Shown here: positions 8,539 through 16,188 of the stretch, one piece after another
How the letters are laid out: each line of letters starts with the position of its first letter
How positions within the stretch are numbered: position 1 is the stretch's first letter
From: Bythopirellula goksoeyrii
Lineage (GTDB): Bacteria; Planctomycetota; Planctomycetia; Pirellulales; Lacipirellulaceae
Length of the DNA: 64,000 nucleotides
NCBI RefSeq assembly: GCF_008065115.1
Contig: NZ_CP042913.1
Location: forward strand, 5,777,257 to 5,841,256
Direction of reading: 5' to 3'
Made by a program: the position numbers and the translations under genes
The notes under the pieces: model-generated
The model's database searches: none
The model's input: the letters and a program-made list of their open reading frames with translations, nothing else
Told to the model about the DNA's origin: nothing

Positions 8539-8988
8539 CTATGAGACATGAACCGTCATCGACCAGCAAAGTTCACCGATAAGAATGCCGCGGATGCTCC
8601 AGGCGATGGTACGTGGCCAATTAGTGCTTACTAAGTGTCGTATCCGCTTTTCGTCATAACCCGCCAAAAGCGAATGATGGATCGGCATTTGCCAGAAAAT
8701 GGTTGAAAACCAAGCGACGCCCAACAAAATCGTCGCAGCCAAGAAAACTGCGGAACTTCTGATTGAGGGATACCAAACCAGCAACAAGATCGCTGTGAAG
8801 ACCTCGACAAGCATCGGTCCAGCCACGACCAGAGTCGTGAGGCGTTGATGCAATTTCGAGTACATCGGAAATAGCCCACTTCCAACGTGAGCCATCAGCG
8901 GGTAATGCACTATCTGTACAAACCAGATGATACCGACCATGATCAGAGTCGAGATCAAATGGAGATAGAGCAGAACCGTATCGCTCAC
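8539..8988 (-). CDS. Four-helix integral membrane protein
   Basis: I place the start at GTG 8988, which follows a GAGGAG ribosome binding site by 9 bases and leaves 17 bases to the upstream DCC gene; the ATG at 9057 would overlap that gene by about 50 bases. The 149-residue product has four predicted transmembrane helices (about residues 3-25, 50-72, 78-98 and 125-145) and conserved-looking histidines and tryptophans ('VQIVHYPL', 'FWQMPIHH'). It resembles small membrane proteins (DUF4149- or DUF1772-like) but I cannot name the family. It sits between the DCC and SDR genes of the light-response-like operon. Confidence 0.75.
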   Translation of the reverse strand: MSDTVLLYLHLISTLIMVGIIWFVQIVHYPLMAHVGSGLFPMYSKLHQRLTTLVVAGPMLVEVFTAILLLVWYPSIRSSAVFLAATILLGVAWFSTIFWQMPIHHSLLAGYDEKRIRHLVSTNWPRTIAWSIRGILIGELCWSMTVHVS

Positions 8989-9005
8989 AATAGGACTCTC
9001 CTCGA

Positions 9006-9422
9006 TCACCGAGAGGTTGAAGCTGTGTGCTTGGTCGAACATGCTTGTGCTGAGCAACGTCCTGTCAGGCGGAGCCGATTTCGCGCGAATATCCGATATC
9101 CGAAGTCCAAAACTTGAGAGATCAGCGGCAAGCGACTCAAGGCAGTCAGCCGTTTAAAACCTACGACTTCGTAAAGGCGTCGAAAGACCTCGACCCCTAC
9201 CAGCCATGTGCCGTCGGGAAGTCTGGCGTGCATTCTAGCCATGAGTTCTTGGTAGCTTTTCCCAATCTCATCAGCTTCGAATGAAGGGGCGTCGATATCC
9301 GTGAAACGAATCTTACTCCGCTTATCCCAACGGTGAAGCATAGAGATTTCACGCAAACACAGTGGACACCCTCCATCGTAAAAGACTTCTATTTCGTAGT
9401 TAGGAGTCGTTCGGTCTGGCAT
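9006..9422 (-). CDS. DCC-family thiol-disulfide oxidoreductase-like protein (DUF393)
   Basis: 138 residues starting at ATG 9422, preceded by an AGGAGG site 11 bases upstream. The N-terminus carries the family signature 'YDGGCPLC' (D-x-x-C-x-x-C) followed by 'RFTDID', and further on 'WLVGVEVFRRLY'. DCC proteins have a thioredoxin-like fold and are predicted redox proteins; their targets are unknown. The C-terminal tail 'CSAQACSTKHT' adds two cysteines. The gene is second in the operon, 20 bases after the regulator, a neighbourhood also seen for LitR/CarH-type regulators. Confidence 0.88.
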   Translation of the reverse strand: MPDRTTPNYEIEVFYDGGCPLCLREISMLHRWDKRSKIRFTDIDAPSFEADEIGKSYQELMARMHARLPDGTWLVGVEVFRRLYEVVGFKRLTALSRLPLISQVLDFGYRIFARNRLRLTGRCSAQACSTKHTASTSR

Positions 9423-9442
9423 TGATACGATGCCCTCCTTTC

Positions 9443-10324
9443 TCAACTTTGTTGCTGCCCGACCCCGGCTTGCAATGTGTCAACAAACGTTACCATGTGT
9501 CGCAAGTTGTCGCAGAAAGCGGAATAGACCATCTCCTGCCGGATCTCTGTGCTCAGTGCTCGGCCCCCGACGACTACCGCTGCACCCACCTCTTCGGCAA
9601 CACGATGGATCTCAGCATAGTCTTCCAAAAACTGAGCAGAAGATGCGAAAGATGAAATGCTCAACCACAATAATTTTGGTTCGTTATCGTGGAGTGCTTC
9701 AGCAAACGTAGTGCTCGGCAACTCCGTTCCTAGTGACGTAGCTTGCCAGCCCAACTCGCGCAGTACGACTTCAATCATGGCTGTCGGAAGTCGGTAGGGA
9801 TCTGACTGCATGGTTCCTCCGATGGCTTGCGGAGCATCCACGCGAGGAGTAGGCATGGCGCTTCGAAGCTCATGCAGAGCTCTTGAGCCTATCTCGCAAG
9901 CTCTTCGTTCACGATAAATGGACACCTCGCCGCACTCCCAGCGGTCTCCAATCTCATGAAACGCCTCAGCTAACACGCGATCACAGATTTCGCAGACGGA
10001 CTGCCCGGCCAAATAAAGATCCAACACGATCCGCCGACATTGCTCTTCATCTCCGGTGACTAATGCAGCACTTATTTGCTCCCGAGCCCTGGTGAGGACA
10101 ATTTCACCACGCCCGGTGTTCGAAGGGAGGCCCAGCAATTCAGGGCGTACCAATTCTTGATCAGACCGCCGCAAAAACTGAAATACCTCGTCCAATGCCA
10201 GACGACGATGACCACCTGCCGTGCGAATCGTAGCCAACAATCCTTTATCGCACCATCGTTTGAGCGATGATTCGCTCACACCAATAGCTTGCGCCACTTG
10301 CTTGGGAGTTAAGAGTCTTGTCAC
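9443..10324 (-). CDS. MerR-family regulator with B12-binding domains (LitR/CarH-like)
   Basis: 293 residues starting at GTG 10324 after a GGGG-containing site. Residues 1-55 form a MerR helix-turn-helix ('LTPKQVAQAIGVSESSLKRW', then 'AGGHRRL'). Residues about 75-160 resemble the B12-binding helical domain and 165-290 the Rossmann-like B12 domain ('LPTAMIEVVLRELGW', 'GAAVVVGGRAL'). In CarH the axial ligand histidine lies in an E-x-H-x-x-G motif; here that segment reads 'SDPYRLP', with tyrosine 177. The helical-domain E-H pair reads E-R ('YRERRA'). Cobalamin binding is therefore doubtful. It heads a six-gene operon and probably controls it and the divergent fasciclin gene. Confidence 0.88.
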   Translation of the reverse strand: MTRLLTPKQVAQAIGVSESSLKRWCDKGLLATIRTAGGHRRLALDEVFQFLRRSDQELVRPELLGLPSNTGRGEIVLTRAREQISAALVTGDEEQCRRIVLDLYLAGQSVCEICDRVLAEAFHEIGDRWECGEVSIYRERRACEIGSRALHELRSAMPTPRVDAPQAIGGTMQSDPYRLPTAMIEVVLRELGWQATSLGTELPSTTFAEALHDNEPKLLWLSISSFASSAQFLEDYAEIHRVAEEVGAAVVVGGRALSTEIRQEMVYSAFCDNLRHMVTFVDTLQAGVGQQQS

Positions 10325-10369
10325 AGATACCCCAGATTACCCGCTCTGAAGGGCCAAAAAAGCAAAAAT

Positions 10370-10388
10370 GATCGATTGGAACGAATTA
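10370..10388 (+). promoter_or_regulatory. Operator-like repeat, copy 1
   Basis: GATCGATTGGAACGAATTA resembles the two repeats at 10477 and 10535 (core GAT-TGGA-CGAATT with one base shifted). It lies 46 bases upstream of the regulator start, so it could mediate autoregulation. Confidence 0.35.
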
Positions 10389-10476
10389 TAGATTCTCACA
10401 GACTGGTTGTCTAGCCAGGAAACCGCTCATTTCGCAACAGGACAGCACCTATAAAAAGCAGAAGAAAAATCATTTT

Positions 10477-10495
10477 GAATGATTTGGATGATTTT
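10477..10495 (+). promoter_or_regulatory. Operator-like repeat, copy 2
   Basis: GAATGATTTGGATGATTTT ends three bases before the -35 box at 10499. It matches the copy at 10535 at 16 of 19 positions. The position fits binding by the divergently encoded MerR-type regulator. Confidence 0.45.
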
Positions 10496-10498
10496 CTG

Positions 10499-10527
10499 TT
10501 GACAACCGTTCCAACCCTCGGTATAAA
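10499..10527 (+). promoter_or_regulatory. Near-consensus sigma-70-type promoter for the fasciclin gene
   Basis: TTGACA at 10499-10504, a 17-base spacer and TATAAA at 10522-10527 form an almost perfect housekeeping promoter reading right. Transcription would start near 10534, giving a leader of about 185 bases before the fasciclin start. Operator-like repeats flank it on both sides. Confidence 0.7.
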
Positions 10528-10534
10528 CACTAGA

Positions 10535-10553
10535 GAACGATTTGGACGAATTT
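10535..10553 (+). promoter_or_regulatory. Operator-like repeat, copy 3
   Basis: GAACGATTTGGACGAATTT begins at the expected transcription start of the promoter at 10499-10527, 58 bases after copy 2. Binding here would block initiation or elongation. Confidence 0.45.
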
Positions 10554-10719
10554 CGCGAGACCCAGTCAGGGGCACGCAGTCAAACTTTATGACGCCTGCA
10601 CCTCTGACGTCCCGCAACGCCTGTCCGGATGGTGGCCACCAGGACCCGCAATTTCATCAAATCGCTTCAAAGAACTATTGAACGAAACCTTGAAACCGAA
10701 TTTTGAAAAGGAACCTACC

Positions 10720-11274
10720 ATGTTGTATGCACTGAAACACTCTATCGTCTCGACAGTTGCCTGCTCTCTGTTGGTTGCACCGTCACTGGTGAATGCTGGT
10801 GAGCACTGCTCTCAAAGCACGGCCCAAGCAGGACATGTCCAAACTGTTGCTTATACGAAGGAAGCCAAAATGGACATCGTCGACACTGCTGTAAGTGCCG
10901 GATCGTTCACCAAGCTGGCCGCTGCATTACAAGCAGCTGGATTAGTTGAGACTCTAAAGGGTGAGGGGCCATTTACTGTCTTTGCGCCTACCGATGAGGC
11001 CTTCAGCAAACTACCTGCCGGAACGGTCGAATCGCTGCTGAAACCTGAGAGCAAAGAGAAGCTCACCGGCATCCTGACTTACCATGTAGTCCCTGGCAAA
11101 GTAATGGCCGCGGATGTAGTGAAACTTCAAAACGCTAAAACCGTCCAAGGCTCTGATGTTGATATCAAAGTTGAAGACGGCAAGGTGATGGTGGATGGTG
11201 CAAATGTCGTGAAAACCGACATCGAGTGCTCGAATGGCGTGATTCACGTCATCGACGCTGTGATCCTTCCGTAG
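10720..11274 (+). CDS. Secreted fasciclin (FAS1) domain protein
   Basis: 184 residues from ATG 10720, which follows an AAAGGA site; an upstream ATG at 10678 would add 14 residues before the signal peptide. A signal peptide ends near 'SLVNAG', followed by a single FAS1 domain (about residues 50-184) with its two conserved blocks: '[19 protein letters not shown]' (H1) and '[13 protein letters not shown]' (H2), plus '[10 protein letters not shown]'. FAS1 proteins are extracellular adhesion-type proteins. In other bacteria they can be induced with light- or stress-response genes; here the gene is divergent from the LitR-like operon and has its own strong promoter. Confidence 0.92.
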   Translation: MLYALKHSIVSTVACSLLVAPSLVNAGEHCSQSTAQAGHVQTVAYTKEAKMDIVDTAVSAGSFTKLAAALQAAGLVETLKGEGPFTVFAPTDEAFSKLPAGTVESLLKPESKEKLTGILTYHVVPGKVMAADVVKLQNAKTVQGSDVDIKVEDGKVMVDGANVVKTDIECSNGVIHVIDAVILP

Positions 11275-11303
11275 TTTCAAACTAGCTCTCCGCTGTAAAC
11301 CTA

Positions 11304-11339
11304 GAGGCGTCCACTTTCGAACAGAGAAGTGGGCGCCTC
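11304..11339 (+). terminator. Hairpin after the fasciclin gene
   Basis: GAGGCG-T-CCACTT (11304-11316) pairs with AAGTGGGCGCCTC (11327-11339) with one mismatch around a 10-base loop. There is no T-run, so termination is likely but unproven. Confidence 0.5.
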
Positions 11340-11523
11340 GATGTAATTCGAGAGCAATCGTTATGAACCCTACTATGGACTTTCCTACCATGGAAAAGTA
11401 GAGAAAGTAGAGTAGGTTCCGGCAATGCACTTCCTTTCACTCCATTGACTTCTCAAGAATTCCGAGTTACGGTTCGATTCATTATCCGAACGAATTACAC
11501 CATTTGAGAACAATGAGGGTGAG

Positions 11524-13014
11524 GTGATTTCTCTACTTGTCACGCTTAGAACTGCCTGCCTTTTTCTTGCTCTACTGTCTCTAGTTGGGCTTTCCTCGGT
11601 GAACGGGTTCGCCGCACCGAAACCCAACGTCCTGTTTATCGCTATCGACGATCTGAATGATTGGGAGGGTTGCCTCGAAGGGCATCCTCAGGTGCAGACG
11701 CCGAACATCGATGCCCTGGCTTCGCGCGGCACGCTATTCACCAATGCCCATTGCCAGGCCCCGCTTTGTAATTCATCGCGGACGAGCCTGCTGCTTGGCT
11801 TGCGTCCCTCAACGACTGGCATCTATGGACTTGCCCCTTGGTATCGCAAAGTCCCTGCGCTGGCGGAGAAAGTCAGCTTACCCAACTATTTCCGGCAGCA
11901 CGGATATCGCGCTTATTCAGCAGGAAAGGTTTACCATGGGAACTTTGGAAGATCGCCCGGCGTGGAATTCGACGAAATTGGTGCGCCCCCTTCCTTAGCT
12001 CCCTTTCCTCCGAAAAAGTTAGTCGATACCCCCTCACCCCATCCCCTCGTAGATTGGGGCCAATTTCCCCACCGTGACGAAGATAAAGGTGACTGGCAGG
12101 TCGCCAGTTGGGGTGTTGAGCAATTACAGCAACAACACGATCAACCTTTTTTCATGGCACTCGGTTTCTCATTGCCGCATGTGCCATGTTACGCCGCGGA
12201 AAAATGGCTTGCGCTTTATCCTGAGGACACACTTCAACTCCCAGAAGTTCGCCAGGACGACCGAGACGACACCCCTCGGTTCTCTTGGTACATGCACTGG
12301 CGCTTACCGGAACCACGCTTGAAGTTCCTGAAAGAAGCCGATCAATGGAAGAACCTGGTACGCTCCTATTTGGCCTGCATCAGTTTCGTCGATAGTCAGG
12401 TGGGCCGCGTGTTGACTGCCCTCGAAAAGAGTGGGCATGCCGACGACACGATCGTGGTGCTCTGGTCCGATCATGGCTGGCACCTCGGCGAAAAATTGAT
12501 CACGGGAAAGAATTCGCTCTGGGACCGCTCGACCCGCGTGCCGTTGATCTTCGCAGGACCGGGGATCACGGAACATGCAGTGTGCAACCAGCCGGTCGAA
12601 TTACTCGACATCTATCCAACGCTGCTCCAATTGTGCGATTTGTCAGCGAAGCAGGGACTGGAAGGCGTCAGCCTGGTCCCCCAGTTACAGGACGCCAACA
12701 CAAAGCGCGAACGTCCTGCCATTACTACCCACAATCCCGACAACCACGGTGTTCGTACGGAGAAATGGCGATATATCGTCTACGCCGATGGGTCCGAGGA
12801 ACTTTACGACATGGTCAAAGATCCCCATGAATGGGAAAACCTGACTGATCGCCCTGAACTCGAAGCGGTGAAGGCGGAACTTCGGGAATGGTTGCCCGAG
12901 CAGAGCGCACCACATGCACTGGGAAGCAAGCACCGCATTCTGGAATACCACAACGGCGAAGCCGTGTGGGAAGGAACGCCGATTGAACCGAAAGAGCCGG
13001 TGCCTGAGTTGTAG
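11524..13014 (+). CDS. Secreted sulfatase, iduronate-2-sulfatase type
   Basis: 496 residues from GTG 11524, preceded by GAGGGTGAG. A signal peptide is followed by the alkaline-phosphatase-like sulfatase fold: 'PNVLFIAIDDLNDW' with the metal-binding aspartates, the formylglycine motif around residue 82 ('CNSSRTSLLLG'), 'FFMALGFSLPHVPC', and 'VVLWSDHGWHLGEK' with the second metal site. Normally the cysteine is followed by x-P/A-x-R; here the third position is serine. Such enzymes remove sulfate from polysaccharides and are abundant in planctomycetes. Substrate not predictable. The stop codon lies inside the left arm of a palindromic repeat (13011-13097). Confidence 0.92.
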   Translation: MISLLVTLRTACLFLALLSLVGLSSVNGFAAPKPNVLFIAIDDLNDWEGCLEGHPQVQTPNIDALASRGTLFTNAHCQAPLCNSSRTSLLLGLRPSTTGIYGLAPWYRKVPALAEKVSLPNYFRQHGYRAYSAGKVYHGNFGRSPGVEFDEIGAPPSLAPFPPKKLVDTPSPHPLVDWGQFPHRDEDKGDWQVASWGVEQLQQQHDQPFFMALGFSLPHVPCYAAEKWLALYPEDTLQLPEVRQDDRDDTPRFSWYMHWRLPEPRLKFLKEADQWKNLVRSYLACISFVDSQVGRVLTALEKSGHADDTIVVLWSDHGWHLGEKLITGKNSLWDRSTRVPLIFAGPGITEHAVCNQPVELLDIYPTLLQLCDLSAKQGLEGVSLVPQLQDANTKRERPAITTHNPDNHGVRTEKWRYIVYADGSEELYDMVKDPHEWENLTDRPELEAVKAELREWLPEQSAPHALGSKHRILEYHNGEAVWEGTPIEPKEPVPEL

Positions 13015-13097
13015 GCCAGAACGAGTGGAGCGAGTACCGGCATTGCGATACATTTCGCGCTGTCCTGCCGGAACTCGCAGAACTCGTTCCGGCCTAC
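13011..13097. repeat. Palindromic repeat, GTAGGCC-GAACGAG type
   Basis: Left arm GTAGGCCAGAACGAG (13011-13025) and right arm (13083-13097) are complementary except for one base. The inner part carries TGCCGGAACT, shared with a similar element near 16144-16178, which marks a dispersed REP-like family. The sulfatase stop codon TAG (13012-13014) lies in the left arm. Confidence 0.65.
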
Positions 13098-13140
13098 GCT
13101 TTGACCAAAAGGAAAGGCATTTTTCGCGGAATTCACCTTG

Positions 13141-13170
13141 CTTGACTAATAACTTGACTTATGCTTGACT
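13141..13170 (+). repeat. Three copies of CTTGACT in front of the fic gene
   Basis: CTTGACT occurs at 13141-13147, 13153-13159 and 13164-13170, about one helical turn apart, ending 6 bases before the ATG at 13177. The spacing suggests a binding site for a regulator, but it could be chance. Confidence 0.35.
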
Positions 13171-13176
13171 TACAAG

Positions 13177-14184
13177 ATGGCCTACCAACCGCAATTCACG
13201 ATTACTTCGCCGCTACTCTCGCTGATCGAAGAGATCGCAGTTCTGCGCGAACGCGTTCAATCTGCGACAGTTGAACTGGCGTGGATCCCCGCATTGCAGA
13301 AGGATAGCCGCTCGCGAAATGTGCATGCTTCAACGGCCATCGAAGGGAATCCACTCACGCTCGAACAAGTACGTGCCTTGGAGGAAGGTCGCGAGCTGGA
13401 GGCTTCCGATCCTCGATCTGAGCGCGAGGTCCTCAATTATTTTGCCGGCCTCCGCTACGTGGAAAAACATGTGAGTAAAAAGACGCTCAAGCACGAGGAT
13501 ATTTTTGCCCTGCACCGTATTCTGGCAAAAGGGGTGATGGATCAGGGCGAGACGGGCTGCTACCGCAGTATCAGTGTGCAAGTCGGTGATTTTGTTCCCC
13601 CCGCATCAGGTGAAGTTTCGGGCTTGATGTTTGAACTTCTCGAATGGTGGAACAATGATTCACAAGAGCTTTCTCCCGTTATGAGTTCAGCAATCCTGCA
13701 TTATCGTTTTGAGAGTATCCACCCCTTTGCAGATGGCAACGGACGTACGGGGCGAGCCCTGGCCTTGTGGGAACTCTATCGACGCGGTTTCGATACCCAC
13801 CACATCTTCTCCGTAGACGAATATTACTGGGAAGATAGACCTCGCTATTATGCCGCTTTAAAAGAAGTCCGAAGGGAAGGAGAAGACCTCACCAACTGGC
13901 TCATATATTGTGCTGAGGGCTTACGGCACACACTCGATCGAGTGTGGCTAAGAATTCAGGCTTTCCAGCCTAGATCCGTGGATAAACTTGTCTTGCGTCC
14001 CAAGCAGGAACGATTGCTACAACTCTTGCAAGATCACGGCAGCATGACTCCTGCAGAAATCTGGGCCGCGCTCGAAGTTTCGCGTCAAGGGGCGATGGAC
14101 CTGCTTAATCCATTGCTCGACGCTGGATTGGTCGAGAAAATTGGCGGCAAGAAGACGGGGCGTTATACTTTGTGCAAACTTTGA
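13177..14184 (+). CDS. Fic-domain protein (AMP-transferase family) with N-terminal inhibitory motif
   Basis: 335 residues from ATG 13177. The Fic core carries the complete motif 'HPFADGNGRTGR', so it should be able to transfer AMP (or another nucleotide moiety) to target proteins. The N-terminal helix has the class II auto-inhibitory motif in 'STAIEGN'. A C-terminal winged helix (about residues 265-335, 'MTPAEIWAALEVSRQGAMDLL') suggests DNA binding. This Fic plus winged-helix layout is widespread and often acts in stress regulation rather than as a classical toxin. No separate antitoxin gene adjoins it. Confidence 0.92.
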   Translation: MAYQPQFTITSPLLSLIEEIAVLRERVQSATVELAWIPALQKDSRSRNVHASTAIEGNPLTLEQVRALEEGRELEASDPRSEREVLNYFAGLRYVEKHVSKKTLKHEDIFALHRILAKGVMDQGETGCYRSISVQVGDFVPPASGEVSGLMFELLEWWNNDSQELSPVMSSAILHYRFESIHPFADGNGRTGRALALWELYRRGFDTHHIFSVDEYYWEDRPRYYAALKEVRREGEDLTNWLIYCAEGLRHTLDRVWLRIQAFQPRSVDKLVLRPKQERLLQLLQDHGSMTPAEIWAALEVSRQGAMDLLNPLLDAGLVEKIGGKKTGRYTLCKL

Positions 14185-14204
14185 ACCTTCACACATAGCA
14201 GTCG

Positions 14205-14687
14205 ATGCCAAGCTACGAATTCACATATAATGCCACCCCGGAGCTTGCTCGACAGGCTGCTCTTCGATACATCTGGCGATGTGCCGGATGGTGGTTGATT
14301 TTTCTCGTCATCGCCGTCTTATTCTGTCTTATCTCGCTGCTAAACGGAGACCACAGTTGGTACGTCATCTTATTACTGACAGCTGCATCAATCAAGATTT
14401 GGGTATGGATCAGGAGTTATCTCAAGGCGGGCTCAACAGTCCAGGCTGTCGCAAATCCTAAAGTAACAGTATTTGTAGATGACGAGCATCTCGAGATGAA
14501 ATACGCAGAGACTGACACCAAGGTAAACTGGAAGGCTCCCATAGAAATCTGGCGGTTCAAGGAGATTTGGCTGATTACCCACCTCGACACAAAGACCAGC
14601 ACTTACATTCCCACCAATGTACTTCCGGACGATGTGCAACGGTTTATCGAAGCAAAAGTTGTTGAGAATGGTGGCAATATCTCCTAA
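14205..14687 (+). CDS. YcxB-like membrane protein
   Basis: 160 residues: a short N-terminal strand region ('YEFTYNATPELAR'), two adjacent transmembrane helices (about residues 28-48 and 52-70), and a C-terminal soluble domain ending in 'STYIPTNVLPDDVQRFIEAK', the usual layout of YcxB-family (PF14317) proteins. Function unknown. It starts 20 bases after the Fic gene and may be transcribed with it. Family call from layout and the C-terminal motif only. Confidence 0.7.
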   Translation: MPSYEFTYNATPELARQAALRYIWRCAGWWLIFLVIAVLFCLISLLNGDHSWYVILLLTAASIKIWVWIRSYLKAGSTVQAVANPKVTVFVDDEHLEMKYAETDTKVNWKAPIEIWRFKEIWLITHLDTKTSTYIPTNVLPDDVQRFIEAKVVENGGNIS

Positions 14688-14739
14688 GTATCAATAGTAT
14701 TTTCACAGGCTAATTCGTGGTACCGCTTCAGCAAGAATT

Positions 14740-15378
14740 GTGAAATTATCATTCCTCACGCTACGAATTACACAACTATTAGCATGCTCGCTCGTGCTCC
14801 AGACGACGATTGTCGTTCTGCTCACGATCCGCGATTACTTTCCACCCAACTTTCACTCCGATTTCTTGAATGGACGATCCAGGTACTTCTTCGGTGCTTA
14901 TCAGTGGGCGTTCTATGCTCATATACTCTCAGGCCCGTTTACGCTATTCGCTGGGCTAGTCCTACTTAGCGATTCCGTGCGACGACGATTCCCTGCATGG
15001 CATCGTCGACTGGGACGCGTCCAGGTGTTATGCGTGCTCTTACTGGTAACGCCTAGCGGATTGTGGATGGCTAGGTTCGCCGCCACGGGCGCAGTTGCCG
15101 GAGTCGGTTTTGCAATGTTGGCGATCGCGACGGCACTCTGTGCTGCAATGGGCTGGCGTAGAGCAGTACAAAGACGCTTCGACGAGCATCGCCAGTGGAT
15201 GCTAAGGTGCTACGTACTCCTTTGTTCGGCTGTCGTGTTGAGGAAAATTGGCGGACTCTCAGAAATACTGGAGGTCGAAGGAACTTATCCAATTGCTGCC
15301 TGGATTAGCTGGTTGTTGCCTCTGATTGTACTTGAGTGTCTATGGCTCAGGAATCGTTTCTCCACCGTCAATCGTTAG
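14740..15378 (+). CDS. DUF2306 family membrane protein
   Basis: 212 residues from GTG 14740, with six predicted helices. Features of DUF2306 are visible: a first helix, then 'YAHILSGPFTLFAGLVLL', 'WHRRLGRVQVLCVLL', and 'DEHRQWMLRCYVLLCSAV' (H-R-x-W-M-x-R). Conserved histidines on the membrane suggest possible cofactor or metal binding, but no function is established. Its 3' end overlaps the convergent DUF1559 gene by 39 bases. Confidence 0.8.
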   Translation: MKLSFLTLRITQLLACSLVLQTTIVVLLTIRDYFPPNFHSDFLNGRSRYFFGAYQWAFYAHILSGPFTLFAGLVLLSDSVRRRFPAWHRRLGRVQVLCVLLLVTPSGLWMARFAATGAVAGVGFAMLAIATALCAAMGWRRAVQRRFDEHRQWMLRCYVLLCSAVVLRKIGGLSEILEVEGTYPIAAWISWLLPLIVLECLWLRNRFSTVNR

Positions 15379-16059
15379 CAGGGCCCGGAGGACTTCCTGG
15401 TCGACTTCCTGTTGGATCGAGCTAACGCGACCGTCGAGGAATGCAACGTTTATGGTCCCAGGGTGATTCGTAAGAGAATCCCGGACGAAAACTTTTTCTA
15501 CGATCTCATCTACACTGGTGTCATTGGGCGACATCCAAGGGACTGCCAAATCAGAATTTACCTCAATCAGCATGATAGATTTCTCTGGGCCATCGGTAGC
15601 CTCTGACAATTCTCGAGGAGTAGAATCAGAAAACGCACAAAAGGAACCAACGACAGCAAGGTAATTAGTCAGTCCATCTGCTTCATCGGAACTGGGGCAT
15701 TGATATACTTCCACGACCGTCTCCCTCGCTTTCGCGTTCGCTGGAGCATCCCATGGTTTGGTGAGATCAATACTCTCGTAGAGCTTTGATTGTTCCATAT
15801 ATGGTAGGATTAGCGTTCGCCAACTATGAAGGCGATTGCCATCTTCGTCCACAGTATATTCAGGAGGTAGAGTACCATTTTCAGACTCGTAATTGAGTAT
15901 GGCAAGTGAGATCTGCTTCAGATTGTTCATGCAGGAATTGCGCCGAGCCGCTGGCCTTGCTGTTCGGACAGCCGGCAGAAGTAAAGCAACAAGGAGTACA
16001 ATGATCGCGATTACTCCCAGAACCTCTAATAATGTGATCGCAATTCGAGATCGTTGCAT
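15340..16059 (-). CDS. DUF1559 family pseudopilin-like protein
   Basis: 239 residues. The N-terminus has a hydrophobic helix typical of type II pseudopilins ('LLEVLGVIAIIVLLVALLLP'), but the expected glycine before the cleavage site is missing (Ile-Ala-Ile-Thr instead of Gly-Phe-Thr). Next come 'RRNSCMNNLKQISLAILNYES', the family's typical block, and the C-terminal 'NVAFLDGRVSSI'. It is shorter than most DUF1559 proteins (about 300 or more residues). Likely a surface-associated protein. Its last 13 codons overlap the convergent DUF2306 gene. Confidence 0.85.
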   Translation of the reverse strand: MQRSRIAITLLEVLGVIAIIVLLVALLLPAVRTARPAARRNSCMNNLKQISLAILNYESENGTLPPEYTVDEDGNRLHSWRTLILPYMEQSKLYESIDLTKPWDAPANAKARETVVEVYQCPSSDEADGLTNYLAVVGSFCAFSDSTPRELSEATDGPEKSIMLIEVNSDLAVPWMSPNDTSVDEIVEKVFVRDSLTNHPGTINVAFLDGRVSSIQQEVDQEVLRALLTIDGGETIPEP

Positions 16060-16143
16060 GGTTTTCTCCAGAGGGGTCTTAGGAACGAGCTGTACAATCC
16101 TACCTGTGTAGGCAGGTCGAGCCTACTCCTAGCTGAGACGGAA

Positions 16144-16178
16144 ATGCCGGAACTGCGCACGGCTTGTTCCGGCCTACG
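16144..16178. repeat. Second copy of the TGCCGGAACT / TTCCGGCCTACGC repeat
   Basis: TGCCGGAACT and TTCCGGCCTACGC occur in the same order and spacing as in the element at 13011-13097. The left side (about 16078-16113) is degenerate but includes GTAGGC-GCCTAC as a small inverted pair. It lies between the divergently reading repeat neighbours DUF1559 and DUF3999. Confidence 0.5.
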
Positions 16179-16188
16179 CGTTACTCAA

